DNA from: Roseiarcus sp963820775
GTDB taxonomy: Bacteria > Pseudomonadota > Alphaproteobacteria > Rhizobiales > Beijerinckiaceae
Assembly: GCA_963820775.1 (NCBI GenBank)
Contig: CAWGBF010000015.1
Location: 248,001 to 312,000, forward strand
Reading direction: 5' to 3'
Length of the DNA stretch: 64,000 nt
This document shows, one piece after another, positions 43,195 through 51,466 of the stretch; position 1 is the first letter of the stretch, and the number at the start of each line of letters is the position of its first letter. The notes below the pieces were generated by a model. The model was not told the DNA's origin. It was given only the letters and a program-made list of their open reading frames with translations, and ran no database searches. Both the position numbers and the translations under genes were made by a program.

Positions 43195-44628
43195 CTATCG
43201 CACCAGCACGTTCTTGAACTGCCAAGGATCGCCCTGGTCGATATCCTCCGGGAAGAGGCCAGGGCGACCCGCAAGCGGCGTCCAGTCTGTATAGACGCCG
43301 ATGACCGGGCCGAGATAGGGCGTTTGAACCTCAAGGCAGCGGCGGAAATCCAATTCATCCGCCTCGACTATGCCGGCTTTCGGATTCTCGAGCGCCCAGA
43401 CCATTCCCGCCAAAACCGCTGAAGTGACCTGCATGCCGGTCGCGTTCTGATAGGGCGCGAGCGCGCGCGTCTCTTCGACCGACAGCTGCGAGCCGTACCA
43501 ATAGGCGTTGCGGGCGTGGCCGTAGAGAAGCACGCCCAGTTCGTCGATCCCGTCGAGAATCTCGGCTTCGCCAAGAATATGACGAGCGCTTTGGATTTCG
43601 CCCGCGCGTCCAAACAGTTCGTGCAGGCTCAACACCGCGTCGTCGCACGGGTGATAGGCGTAGTGGCAAGTGGGCCGATACACGGCTTCGCCCTTGGCGT
43701 CGCGCACGCTGTAATAATCGGCGATCGAGATCGCTTCGTTGTGGGTGACGAGAAACCCGAACTGCCCGCGCGCAGTCGGCGTCCATGAGCGTACGCGGGT
43801 ATTGGCGCCGGGCTGGTTGATGTAGATCGCCGCGCCGCAGCCGCTCTTATGAGTGCCCGCGTTGGCCGGCGTCCATTTCTCGTGCGTTCCCCAGCCGAGT
43901 TCAGCCGGCTGCATGCCCTCCGACAAGAAACCTTCGATCGACCAGGTGTTGACGAACACGTTGCGCGGCTTCGGGCTCTTGGCCCGCTGGGTGTCGCGCT
44001 CGGCGATATGCACGCCCCTGACGCCGAGGCGCTGGGCGAGACGCGCCCATTCCTCCTTGGTCTTGGGTTCCGAAGCCTTGTCGCCAAGATCATGCGCCAA
44101 ATTGACGAGCGCCTGCTTGACGAACCACGACACCATGCCCGGATTGGCGCCGCAACAGGAGATAGCGGTTACGCCGCCAGGAGTCTTGCGGCGTTCGGCG
44201 AGCACCGTCTCGCGCAAAGCGTAGTTGGTGCGCGCATCATTGCCGAGCGACTTGTCATAATAGAAGCCCGGCCAAGGCTCGACGACGGTGTCAACGTAAA
44301 GCGCGCCGATCTCACGGCAGTGGCGCATGAGGTCGAGCGACGAGGTGTCGACCGACAGGTTGACGCAGAAACCCTGGCCTGAGCCTACGGTCAGATATTT
44401 GGTCAGCACGTCGCGATAATTGTCGCGAGTGAGGCCGAGATGGACGAAGCGGACGCCGCGGTCATCCAGAAGCTTGCGATCGGAATCATCCGGATCGATG
44501 ACGACGAAGCGCTCAGGATCGAATTCGAAGTGACGCTCGATCAGCGGCAAAGTCCCTTTGCCGATCGATCCGAAGCCGATCATCACGATAGGGCCAGTGA
44601 TGCGCCCGTGCCGCGGCCAATGGGTCAT
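43195..44628 (-). CDS. hss: Homospermidine synthase
   Basis: A 477-residue NAD-dependent enzyme that makes sym-homospermidine from putrescine, a polyamine typical of Hyphomicrobiales. The Rossmann motif MIGFGSIGKG is at 16-25. Characteristic blocks are DTVVEPWPGFYYD, AISCCGANPGMVSWFVKQAL, YRPTCHYAYHPCDDAVLSLHE and the C-terminal EADELDFRRCLEVQ. Length matches the family. It is monocistronic with a 266-base upstream gap. Confidence 0.96.
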   Translation of the reverse strand: MTHWPRHGRITGPIVMIGFGSIGKGTLPLIERHFEFDPERFVVIDPDDSDRKLLDDRGVRFVHLGLTRDNYRDVLTKYLTVGSGQGFCVNLSVDTSSLDLMRHCREIGALYVDTVVEPWPGFYYDKSLGNDARTNYALRETVLAERRKTPGGVTAISCCGANPGMVSWFVKQALVNLAHDLGDKASEPKTKEEWARLAQRLGVRGVHIAERDTQRAKSPKPRNVFVNTWSIEGFLSEGMQPAELGWGTHEKWTPANAGTHKSGCGAAIYINQPGANTRVRSWTPTARGQFGFLVTHNEAISIADYYSVRDAKGEAVYRPTCHYAYHPCDDAVLSLHELFGRAGEIQSARHILGEAEILDGIDELGVLLYGHARNAYWYGSQLSVEETRALAPYQNATGMQVTSAVLAGMVWALENPKAGIVEADELDFRRCLEVQTPYLGPVIGVYTDWTPLAGRPGLFPEDIDQGDPWQFKNVLVR

Positions 44629-44894
44629 GGCGTCAAGTCTCCTTCAAGGACGAGCGTCTTCGAAGGGGCTTAAAGCCACGGCGTTTTAGGCCATGTCAAT
44701 AGCGCGAGAGGCCCGGTTTCTGTCGCAAAACTGTCGCATGGCGCTGCTTGTTGATACCCATTATCCCGTGGCGGAAGCTGACCCGAGTTCAAAAGCGACG
44801 GCCCCGGGCGCAGGATCGCGGGACGCGCGCTTCCGATGGTGTCTGCAATTGCATTCATGACCTCCAATCACGGGAGAAGCGCGCTGTTGCGAGC

Positions 44895-45443
44895 ATGAAC
44901 GTCAGGGCCGCAGTCGCCATTGTCGTCTTGCCGTCGGTCTTGGCCGGAATGGCGTTTGCCGCGCAGGACAGGTACACCTTGCAGGTGCCGGGCGGCCTCG
45001 CCTTTGCCGACTTCCGGGGATACGAAGATTGGCAGGTTGTCGCCGTCAGTCACAACGGAGACAAGCTCGCGACGATCCTTGGCAATCCTGCGCTGATCGA
45101 GGCCTACAGGGCGGGCGTTCCCGGCAGCGGCAAGCCTTTCCCCGACGGCGCGAGATTCGCGAAGATTCACTGGACGGCGAAGAAGGACGACAGCCAACCC
45201 GGCGAGCCGATCGTGCCGGGCGCGCTGCACGACGTCGACTTCATGGTGAAGGACAGCAAGAAATTCGCCGACAGCGGCGGATGGGGATACGCGCAGTTCG
45301 AATATGACCCTGCGTCAGAGACGTTCAGGCCCGGCACCACGGAAGACTTGCCACCGCAGGAGCATGACGCCAAATGCGGGTTCGCCTGCCACACCATCGT
45401 TGCCGACAAGGACTACGTCTTCACCGCCTATCCGCAGCGGTGA
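44895..45443 (+). CDS. Cytochrome P460-like periplasmic protein
   Basis: A 182-residue protein with a signal peptide ending AFA. It has the P460 fold signature FADFRGYEDWQVVAVS near 34-49, FPDGARFAKIHW, and a C-terminal heme-attachment-like KCGFACHTIV. The spacing there is C-x3-C-H rather than the canonical CxxCH. P460-type cytochromes carry a c-type heme cross-linked to a lysine. The substrate is unknown. It converges with doxX of the sigma-F-linked locus, so it may be a functional neighbour without sharing the operon. The ribosome site before the ATG at 44895 is weak. Confidence 0.75.
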   Translation: MNVRAAVAIVVLPSVLAGMAFAAQDRYTLQVPGGLAFADFRGYEDWQVVAVSHNGDKLATILGNPALIEAYRAGVPGSGKPFPDGARFAKIHWTAKKDDSQPGEPIVPGALHDVDFMVKDSKKFADSGGWGYAQFEYDPASETFRPGTTEDLPPQEHDAKCGFACHTIVADKDYVFTAYPQR

Positions 45444-45461
45444 ACGCCTGAAGGCAAGGCG

Positions 45462-45974
45462 TTAGCCACTGCGTCTTGCGCTCCAGCCGTCGAGGCCAAG
45501 CAGCCGGTCGAGCGAGATCGCGCCCGGCCCAAAGGTGATGATCGCGAGCGCCATCGCCGCCCAGTACAGATGGAAGTTCGCCCAGCCGTCCGGATAGGTG
45601 AGCTGAATGACTCCAGTCATGCACAACAGGCCGAGCGCGGCCCAGCGGGTGAGCAATCCGAACGCGAGCAGGATCGGCAGCACGATTTCAGCCGTGCTCG
45701 CCATTGTCGCCACCAGTTCCGGCATCGGAAACGGAATCTCGGCGCCAAACACGTGGAGCTTGTACTCGTCGGTAAAGAGCGCCTTTGCGCCGAAGGAAAG
45801 CGTGAACCAGCCGTCCCAGCGCGTCAGCCCTGAGGCATAGAAAGGCCGCGCCAGCGCGAGGCGTAGAACGAGCAGAGGCAGCCATGCCGGAACGAGCGCA
45901 AAGACGGCGCTCGTGAGGCGAGCGACCGGGTTTGAGGGCGTCAGCGCGGCTGTGTGCGCAGCGTCGGCGATCAT
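45462..45974 (-). CDS. DoxX-family membrane protein of the buf operon
   Basis: A 170-residue protein with four predicted TM helices; LLVLRLALARPFYASGL, GLLTRWAALGLLCMTGVIQL and WANFHLYWAAMALAII are typical of DoxX-like subunits found next to bufferin genes. Its ATG overlaps the bufC stop (ATGA on the minus strand). It is the last gene of the operon, and its role in metal-stress protection is undefined. Confidence 0.88.
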   Translation of the reverse strand: MIADAAHTAALTPSNPVARLTSAVFALVPAWLPLLVLRLALARPFYASGLTRWDGWFTLSFGAKALFTDEYKLHVFGAEIPFPMPELVATMASTAEIVLPILLAFGLLTRWAALGLLCMTGVIQLTYPDGWANFHLYWAAMALAIITFGPGAISLDRLLGLDGWSARRSG

Positions 45975-46955
45975 GATGATTGTCCCGGGATGATGGCGGC
46001 GACGGCGCCGGACTCGACCAGTCCGACCAGATGGGTCCCCAAGTCGAAGGCGGGGTCGTTCAGCGCTTGAACGGCTTCGATCAAGGTCGCGCCCTCGCGC
46101 AATCTGACGGCGAAGTCGTAGCCGAGCGGCGGCAATACGCGCACGCGGACCTCGCAGTCGGGCCGCGTGATGAGCACGTCTTCGCCGCTTGCCTCCGCTG
46201 GCGCGGCCGCTTGGTCGCAGCTTTGAGCGGAGGCCCAGACCGAGGCGGCGGGAGAGGCGAAGCGCAAGAGCTGCGTCGCCGGGTGGAAGGCGATCCGCGT
46301 ATTGGGCAGACGATCGGGACTAAGCGACGGCAAGCTCGCCAACCGTCGCAGCTGCGGCATCTTTTGCGTGGTACGCTTCGACCCAGGCGTTCTCGAGCCG
46401 CGCCACGTCGACGAGGCAGTCTGGAGCCGGCTGCACAGGATCGGCGCCGTTAGCGCCCCCGCCCCATCTTGTGGGGGCGGGCAGGGGTGGGGGGTCGCGC
46501 TGGCCGAGGAGACTATCGAAGGCGCTGGTCCCCTGTCGGCGCGACCCCCCTCCTTGATCCTCCCCCACAAGGGGGGAGGAGACGCGTTGGGAGTGTCCGC
46601 GCGTAAACTCGAGAGCGGTCCCTCTGAGGTCCGGCCCGGCCTCGGCCGCTGCGAGATAATCAGCCATGAACGCCGGAAACTCGCCACCGTAAGCGATCAT
46701 CACCGGCGAGCGCGGCCTGCGTGCGCGCACAAACGCCCGCGCCATCGCGCGGAACCGGTCCTCGCCCGCGATCCGCCGGGAGACCGGATAGCGGGCCTCT
46801 AGCGCGCCGATCAGGCCGACGGCGACGTTATTGCGGTAGACCGAGAAACGATGCGCGTCGGGCGCGCCCACGCGCCCATGGGTGGTCGCCGGGGGCGCAA
46901 CCGAGGGGTCGTCAAGCGCCGCCGCGAAAGCGTGGACTGTCGTCTCAAAGGACAT
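45971..46955 (-). CDS. bufC: BufC-like partner protein (DUF2063), with repeat insertion and frameshift
   Basis: DUF2063 proteins present the precursor peptide to the MNIO enzyme through an N-terminal RRE-type domain. The N-terminal part is normal: FAAALDDPSVAPP, RFSVYRNNVAVGLIGALEAR, FPAFMADYLAAAE. A stretch of about 60 codons that matches no DUF2063 protein, derived from a palindromic repeat, then keeps the frame and rejoins the family sequence at LVDVARLENAWVEAYHA. Near 46335 a one-base break follows, after which LSPDRLPNTRIAFHPATQLL, RFASPAASVWAS and the C-terminal domain continue in another frame. The ATG at 46955 overlaps the end of bufB by 11 bases. Confidence 0.8.
46454..46580. repeat. 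Palindromic repeat inserted inside bufC
   Basis: Inverted arms GGGGGGTCGCGC (46489-46500) and GCGCGACCCCCC (46539-46550) lie in a larger structure that includes CTTGTGGGGGCGGG on one side and CCCCCACAAGGGGGGAGG on the other. C/G runs of this kind mark a third family of dispersed palindromes common in alphaproteobacteria. Here it lies within coding sequence. Confidence 0.65.
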
Positions 46956-47832
46956 CGGCGCGCTCCGGGATTGTCGCGGTCTCAACAATCGCGCGCTCTG
47001 CGCGGCGCGCTTCGCTAAGAAGCGTCGGCCAGGCGGGCACGTCGTTGTCCCATTCGATCAGCGTCGGCGTGGGCCCGAGCCGGCGGATCGTCGCGGAATA
47101 AAGGGACCAGACGGCGTCGCGAACCGGCGAATTGTGGGCGTCGATCAGCAGCGGCAGGCCGGCGTCGTCGTTGTCATCGGCGCAGCCGGCGAGATGGATT
47201 TCGCCGACGGCTGAAAGCGGAAAATCGGCGAGATAACGGGCCGGATCGAAGCCGTGATTGACGGCGCTGACGAACACATTGCTGACGTCCAGCAGAAGGC
47301 CGCAGCCGGTGCGACGCGCGATCTCGCGCAGGAAATCCGTCTCCGCCCAGGTGCTTTCGGCGAACAGGACATAGGTCGAGGGATTTTCGAGGAGGATGGG
47401 GCGACGAAGTGCGCTCTGCGCTTCGTCGATATGCTCCGACACCCGGGCGAGCGTCTCGTCCGTATAGGGCAGGGGGAGGAGATCGTTGAGGAACGCGCCC
47501 TCATGCGTCGACCAGGCGAGGTGCTCGGAAACCAGAGTCGGCTGAAAGCGCTTCGCGACTGTCGCGAGCCGTTGCAGATGCGTCTGGTCGAGCGGTCCCG
47601 GCGAGCCGATCGACAGGCCGACCCCGTGCAGCGACAGCGGGTAGCGCTCCCGGATCGCGTCGAGGCGGCGATGCGGCGCGCCGCCGGCGCCCATGTAGTT
47701 TTCCGCGTGGACCTCGAAAAACCCCAGACCGGGGCGCGTGTCGACAATCGCCTCGAAATGCTCGGGCTTGAAGCTGACGCCGACGCTCGGCGCGCCAAGC
47801 CCTCTCGGAGGACGATGATCCGCGACGGTCAT
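46945..47832 (-). CDS. bufB: BufB-like MNIO enzyme (DUF692)
   Basis: Multinuclear non-heme iron-dependent oxidase, 295 residues. These enzymes modify cysteines of bufferin precursor peptides that protect against copper. TIM-barrel metal-binding landmarks: FFEVHAENYMG, LHGVGLSIGSPGPLD, VSEHLAWS, LLLDVSNVFVSAVNHG, IHLAGC and LIEWDNDVP. The ATG at 47832 has GGAGAAA about 8 bases upstream; a longer start at 47871 has no support. First gene of bufB-bufC-doxX. In Caulobacter the precursor gene bufA (DUF2282) normally precedes bufB, but the 154 bases to the sigma-factor gene hold no such gene. Confidence 0.92.
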   Translation of the reverse strand: MTVADHRPPRGLGAPSVGVSFKPEHFEAIVDTRPGLGFFEVHAENYMGAGGAPHRRLDAIRERYPLSLHGVGLSIGSPGPLDQTHLQRLATVAKRFQPTLVSEHLAWSTHEGAFLNDLLPLPYTDETLARVSEHIDEAQSALRRPILLENPSTYVLFAESTWAETDFLREIARRTGCGLLLDVSNVFVSAVNHGFDPARYLADFPLSAVGEIHLAGCADDNDDAGLPLLIDAHNSPVRDAVWSLYSATIRRLGPTPTLIEWDNDVPAWPTLLSEARRAERAIVETATIPERADVL

Positions 47833-47878
47833 GGGTTTCTCCAGGGTCCTCAGTGCGCGATGGGACGGCATTGGCGAC

Positions 47879-47904
47879 TTCGCTGGCGGGTTGGAGCATG
47901 TTAC
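47879..47904 (-). promoter_or_regulatory. Sigma-F-type promoter for bufB-bufC-doxX
   Basis: On the minus strand GTAACA (47904-47899), 16 bases, then CGAA (47882-47879), about 47 bases before the bufB ATG. This resembles the GTAACC/CGAA motif that I recall for Caulobacter sigma-F promoters. Confidence 0.5.
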
Positions 47905-47955
47905 ATCGGGCGAGCCGCGTCATTCGTGCTTCGAGCAAAATATTTCCCCGGATCT

Positions 47956-47980
47956 GTAACGGCAGACGAAACGAAACGAA
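47956..47980 (+). promoter_or_regulatory. Sigma-F-type promoter for the sigma factor gene
   Basis: GTAACG (47956-47961), 15 bases, CGAA (47977-47980), facing the sigma gene. With the similar motif on the other strand it suggests an autoregulated divergent promoter. The CGAA box ends only 6 bases before the ATG at 47987, so the transcript would be leaderless, or the true start lies downstream (ATG 48035 or 48038). Confidence 0.4.
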
Positions 47981-47986
47981 GCCTGT

Positions 47987-48556
47987 ATGAGCCCCCAGCC
48001 CATCAAGGGTCCGCCGGACGATCCTTGGTCCCGGATGATGACCGCCTCGATCGCGGGCGACGAGGGCGCATACCGGCGCCTCCTTGAGGACCTCGGTCGG
48101 TCGGTGCGGGCGATGGCGCGCGGCGCGTTTGCGCGCGCCGGTGTTGGGGACGCGGACGTCGAGGATGCAGTGCAAGAGACCCTGTTGGCGATCCACCTCA
48201 AGCGCCACACCTGGGACCCCGAGCAGCCGCTCGCGCCCTGGGTGTACGCGATCGCACGCCACAAAGTCGTTGACGCCTTGCGCCGTCGCGGCCGGCGGAA
48301 GGTCGAGCCGCTCGAGAATTTCGAGGAGTTCCTGGCCGCGCCGGAGGCAGAGGATCCGCACGCCCTGAGCGATGCGCGGAAGCTCCTGGAGATGCTGGCG
48401 CCGCGCCAGCGCGACATCGTGACTTCGATCTCCCTCGATGGCCAGTCGATCGGTGCGACGGCGAAGCGCCTGTCGATGAGCGAGGTCGCGGTCAGGGTGG
48501 CGCTCCATCGGGCGCTCAAGTCGCTCGGCGCGGCCTGGCGGAGGTCGGTCGAGTGA
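47987..48556 (+). CDS. sigF: ECF sigma factor, SigF/NrsF-linked type
   Basis: A 189-residue ECF sigma factor. Region 2 includes DVEDAVQETLLAIHLKRHTW and PWVYAIARHKVVDALRR; region 4 includes LLEMLAPRQRDIVTSISLDG and the HTH SIGATAKRLSMSEVAVRVAL. Context defines the type: a DUF1109 (NrsF) anti-sigma gene overlaps its stop (GTGA), and bufBC-doxX lies divergent. By analogy with Caulobacter SigF it should respond to metal stress and drive the buf operon. Confidence 0.9.
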   Translation: MSPQPIKGPPDDPWSRMMTASIAGDEGAYRRLLEDLGRSVRAMARGAFARAGVGDADVEDAVQETLLAIHLKRHTWDPEQPLAPWVYAIARHKVVDALRRRGRRKVEPLENFEEFLAAPEAEDPHALSDARKLLEMLAPRQRDIVTSISLDGQSIGATAKRLSMSEVAVRVALHRALKSLGAAWRRSVE

Positions 48557-49191
48557 AAACCTCCGAATTCATCGCCGCGCTTGCCGCCGATCCCGTTCCG
48601 GAGCCGATCCGGCTTGGCCGGCGTGTCGTGGCCGCGCTCGCCATCGGCTTTCTCGGCAGCCTGGCGATTTACGGGTTGTTGATGGGCCCAAGGCCAGACA
48701 TCGCCGCGGCCTGCATGACGATGCGCTTTTGGCTGAAGTTCGTCAACTCGTTCGCGTTCGCCTTGCCGTCGCTTCTGCTGACGCTGCGGTTGGCGCGCCC
48801 AGACGCCAAGCCGAGGGCGCTCGCGCTCTGGCTGATCGCGCCGTTCGTTTTGCTCGCCGCCGGAGTAGTCGCGGAATTGTTGGTCGTGCCGCAAGGCGAA
48901 TGGCTCACCCGGCTCATCGGCCACAACTCGATGTTCTGCATGCGGATGATTCCGCTGCTGGCCGCTCCCATGCTCGCAGCGCTGATCGTCGCCCTTCGCG
49001 CCGGCGCTCCGCTTCACCCAGGCCTCACGGGTGCGCTCGCCGGCGCTGCCTCAGCGGGGATTGCGGCTCTCCTCTACTCCTCGCACTGCCCCGATGATTC
49101 GCCGCTGTTCGTGGCGACGTGGTATCCGCTCGCCACGCTCATCTGCATGGGCGTCGGCGCGCTAGCCGGCCGGCGCTTTCTCGCCTGGTGA
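48553..49191 (+). CDS. nrsF: NrsF-type anti-sigma factor (DUF1109), copy 1
   Basis: A 212-residue inner-membrane protein with six predicted TM helices. N-terminal TSEFIAALAADPVPEPIRLG is the cytoplasmic segment expected to bind the sigma factor. Conserved cysteines lie in AAACMTM and in SSHCPDDSPLFVATWYP; paired cysteines in the family are proposed to sense metals. The GTG start overlaps the sigma stop. An intact copy followed by a near-duplicate. Confidence 0.92.
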   Translation: MKTSEFIAALAADPVPEPIRLGRRVVAALAIGFLGSLAIYGLLMGPRPDIAAACMTMRFWLKFVNSFAFALPSLLLTLRLARPDAKPRALALWLIAPFVLLAAGVVAELLVVPQGEWLTRLIGHNSMFCMRMIPLLAAPMLAALIVALRAGAPLHPGLTGALAGAASAGIAALLYSSHCPDDSPLFVATWYPLATLICMGVGALAGRRFLAW

Positions 49192-49222
49192 AGCTGGGCG
49201 CGGGCTGGCGGAGGTCGGTCGA

Positions 49223-49862
49223 GTGAGAACGTCCGAATTCATCGCCGCGCTGGCCGCTGATCCCGTTCCGGAGCCGATCCGGCTTGGCCGGCGGGTCGCG
49301 GTCGCGCTTGTGGTCGGCCTTGCCGCCAGCGTCGCGCTCTATGGGTTGCTGCTGGGCCCGAGGCCCGACGTCGCCGCGGCCTGCGCTACGATGCGCTTTC
49401 TGGTTGAAGTTCGTGGATTCGTTCGCGTTCGCACTGCCGACGCTTCTCTTGACGCTGCGGCTCGCCCGCCCCGACGCCAAGCCGAGGGCGCTTGCGCTCT
49501 GGCTCCTTGCGCCGTTCATCTTGCTCGCCGCCGGGGTGGTTGTGGAATTGCTGGTCGTGCCGCAAAGCGAGTGGATGTCCCGGCTCATGGGCGCCACCGC
49601 GCTGCACTGCACGATCACGATTCCGATGCTGGCCGCGCCTATCCTCGCGGCGCTCATTGTCGCGTTGCGCCCCGGTGCGCCGCTCTATCCAGGCCTGACG
49701 GGCGCCATGGCCGGGGCGGCTGCGGCGGGGGTCGGGGCCCTGGTCTATGCGTCGTCCTGCCCGGGCGATTCGCCGTTGTTCGTGGCGACCTGGTATCCGC
49801 TCGCGACCCTCATCTGCGTGGGCGTCGGCGCGCTGGCCGGGCGGCGCTTTCTCGCCTGGTAG
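49223..49862 (+). pseudogene. NrsF-type anti-sigma factor, copy 2 (frameshifted)
   Basis: Near-identical second copy, starting with GTG at 49223 and TSEFIAALAADPVPEPIRLG exactly as in copy 1. Compared with copy 1 (ATGCGCTTTTGGCTGAAG), copy 2 reads ATGCGCTTTCTGGTTGAAG: one extra C near 49401. After it the family sequence resumes in the other frame (FVDSFAFALPTLLLTLRLAR to GRRFLAW). Removing that base gives a full-length 212-residue protein, so it is either recently inactivated or carries a sequence error. Its SSCPGDSPLF motif keeps the C-terminal cysteine. Confidence 0.85.
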
Positions 49863-49921
49863 GCTTCCGGATCAATCCGCGCGCTCGCGGGTTGATCCGC
49901 TCCATACGGAGCCTCTAGGTC

Positions 49922-51466
49922 ATGGAACTTTCCAGCGCCGAAACGGAACTTAAGATCGCGCTTTCGCCGTCGGTCGCCGAGACCGTGTTCTCGCTTCCCG
50001 TTTTCACGCAGCGTCGCTCCGGCCGTTCAAAGTCGCAGCGCCTCGTCACCACCTATTACGAGACCCCGGAAAAGGATCTTGCGCGACGAGGCGTCACGCT
50101 GCGCATCCGGCGAGCGAACGACAAGCGTATCCAGACTGTGAAGTCAGTCGGCGACAGCGGCGTTGCCAATTCTCGCGGCGAATGGGAATGGCCGGTCGAA
50201 AGCGCGACGCCTGATCTTCGGGCTTCTCAAGGATGCGCCGATCGCCAATCTCTTTGCCGATGTGTCTGAGGACCAACTGGAACCGGTGGTGGTGACCGAC
50301 GTCGTTCGGACCACGCAATCATTGAAAGTCGATGGCGACGTCGTCGAGGCGGCGCTCGATCTGGGGTCGATCGTTGCGGGAAAGGCGAAGCAGGACATTC
50401 GTGAACTGGAGCTCGAGCTGCGCGAAGGAACGCCAATGTCGCTTTATCGATTGGCGTTGGAGCTGAATTCGGCCGTTCCGTTCGATATCGAGGTCGAGAG
50501 CAAGGCGGCGCGAGGCTTTCGGCTCAAGGAAGGTTTGCCGCCACAAGCCAGCAAGCCGTCGACGATGCGCCTCAAGTCCGACGATCCGGCGATCCGAGGC
50601 TCTTCTGCGCGATCGTCGAGGAAACGCTCGGTCACCTGCTCGCGAATCAACCAGCGGCTCTCGCAGGAGATCCGGAAGGCGTCCATCAGGTGCGGATCGC
50701 GGTTCGCCGCATTCGATCGGCGCTCCGGCTTTTTTCGCCGCATCTCGAGTCAGCATGCGACGCGCCTGTTCGAGGACGCAGCTTCGCCACGCCGGCCGGA
50801 CGATCGGCGAGGCCCGCGATTGGGACGTCTTTTGCGAGGAGATCCTGCTGCAGGTCTCCGAAAGCCCGGAGGCCCGAAAATTTAGCGAGATAATTAAGCC
50901 GCCCGCCGAGGCGCGTCGCGCCATCAGCGCGAGAGCGTTGCGTGCGGCAACTTCAAGACCCATCCTTCCGCGCTCTGGTGTTGGGTCTCGCCGCCTGGAC
51001 AGAGGAGGGGCGCGAGCACAGCGAGCAGATTGGCGACAAAGCGTCTGAAGCGCGATATCATGGATATCGCTGAAAGAGCTGCTCGATCGCCTCGACGCGA
51101 AGGCGACGAAACGTGGGCGCGCGGTTCGTCCAGATGCGGAGGCGGCGGAGCTTCACCCTTTGCGAAAGTCTCTGAAGAAGCTTCGCTATAGCGTCGAGTT
51201 TCTGCAATCCATTTATCCGTCCCAAGGGGCGAAACAATTCCTGCGCCGCCTCAAGAAGTTGCAGGACGCTCTGGGCGAGATCAATGACGCCGCAATGGCG
51301 ACGCGGCTCGCCGAAGGCCCTCGCTGCGCATAAGCATCTGGAGCTCGCCCCGTCGGTGGCCGCGATCTCCTTAAGCCGAGGGCGGGCGGCTCGCGGCGCT
51401 ATGAAGGGTCTGGCGAAGAGCTGGCGGGCCTATCGCGACGAACCCCGTTTCTGGAGGCGGGCCTGA
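49922..51466 (+). pseudogene. Decayed CYTH-CHAD (inorganic triphosphatase-like) gene
   Basis: The N-terminal CYTH domain starts with the EXEXK-like motif ETELKI, then VTTYYETPEKDLARRGVTLRIRR and RIQTVKSVG. The C-terminal CHAD domain is recognisable in pieces: GVHQVRIAVRRIRSALRLFS, TIGEARDWDVF, LHPLRKSLKKLRYSVEFLQ, LKKLQDALGEINDAAM. These pieces lie in different frames, with at least five shifts (about 50215, 50600, 50770, 50960, 51065 and 51315). An intact protein would be near 510 residues. So many breaks in 1.5 kb exceed the background of single breaks elsewhere, so real decay is likely. Confidence 0.8.

Larger units (their letters stand above)
48527..49862 (+). repeat. Tandem duplication of the nrsF unit
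   Basis: Two units offset by 670 bases. The homology starts inside the last codons of the sigma gene: GGCGCGGCCTGGCGGAGGTC at 48527 against GGCGCGGGCTGGCGGAGGTC at 49197. It runs to the end of each nrsF. The junction shows that the event copied the sigma 3' end together with nrsF. Confidence 0.88.

Noticed and set aside
42928..43422. 164-codon frame between the Poly_export stub and hss
   Set aside because: Its second half is antisense to hss and the first half lacks a ribosome site and family motifs.
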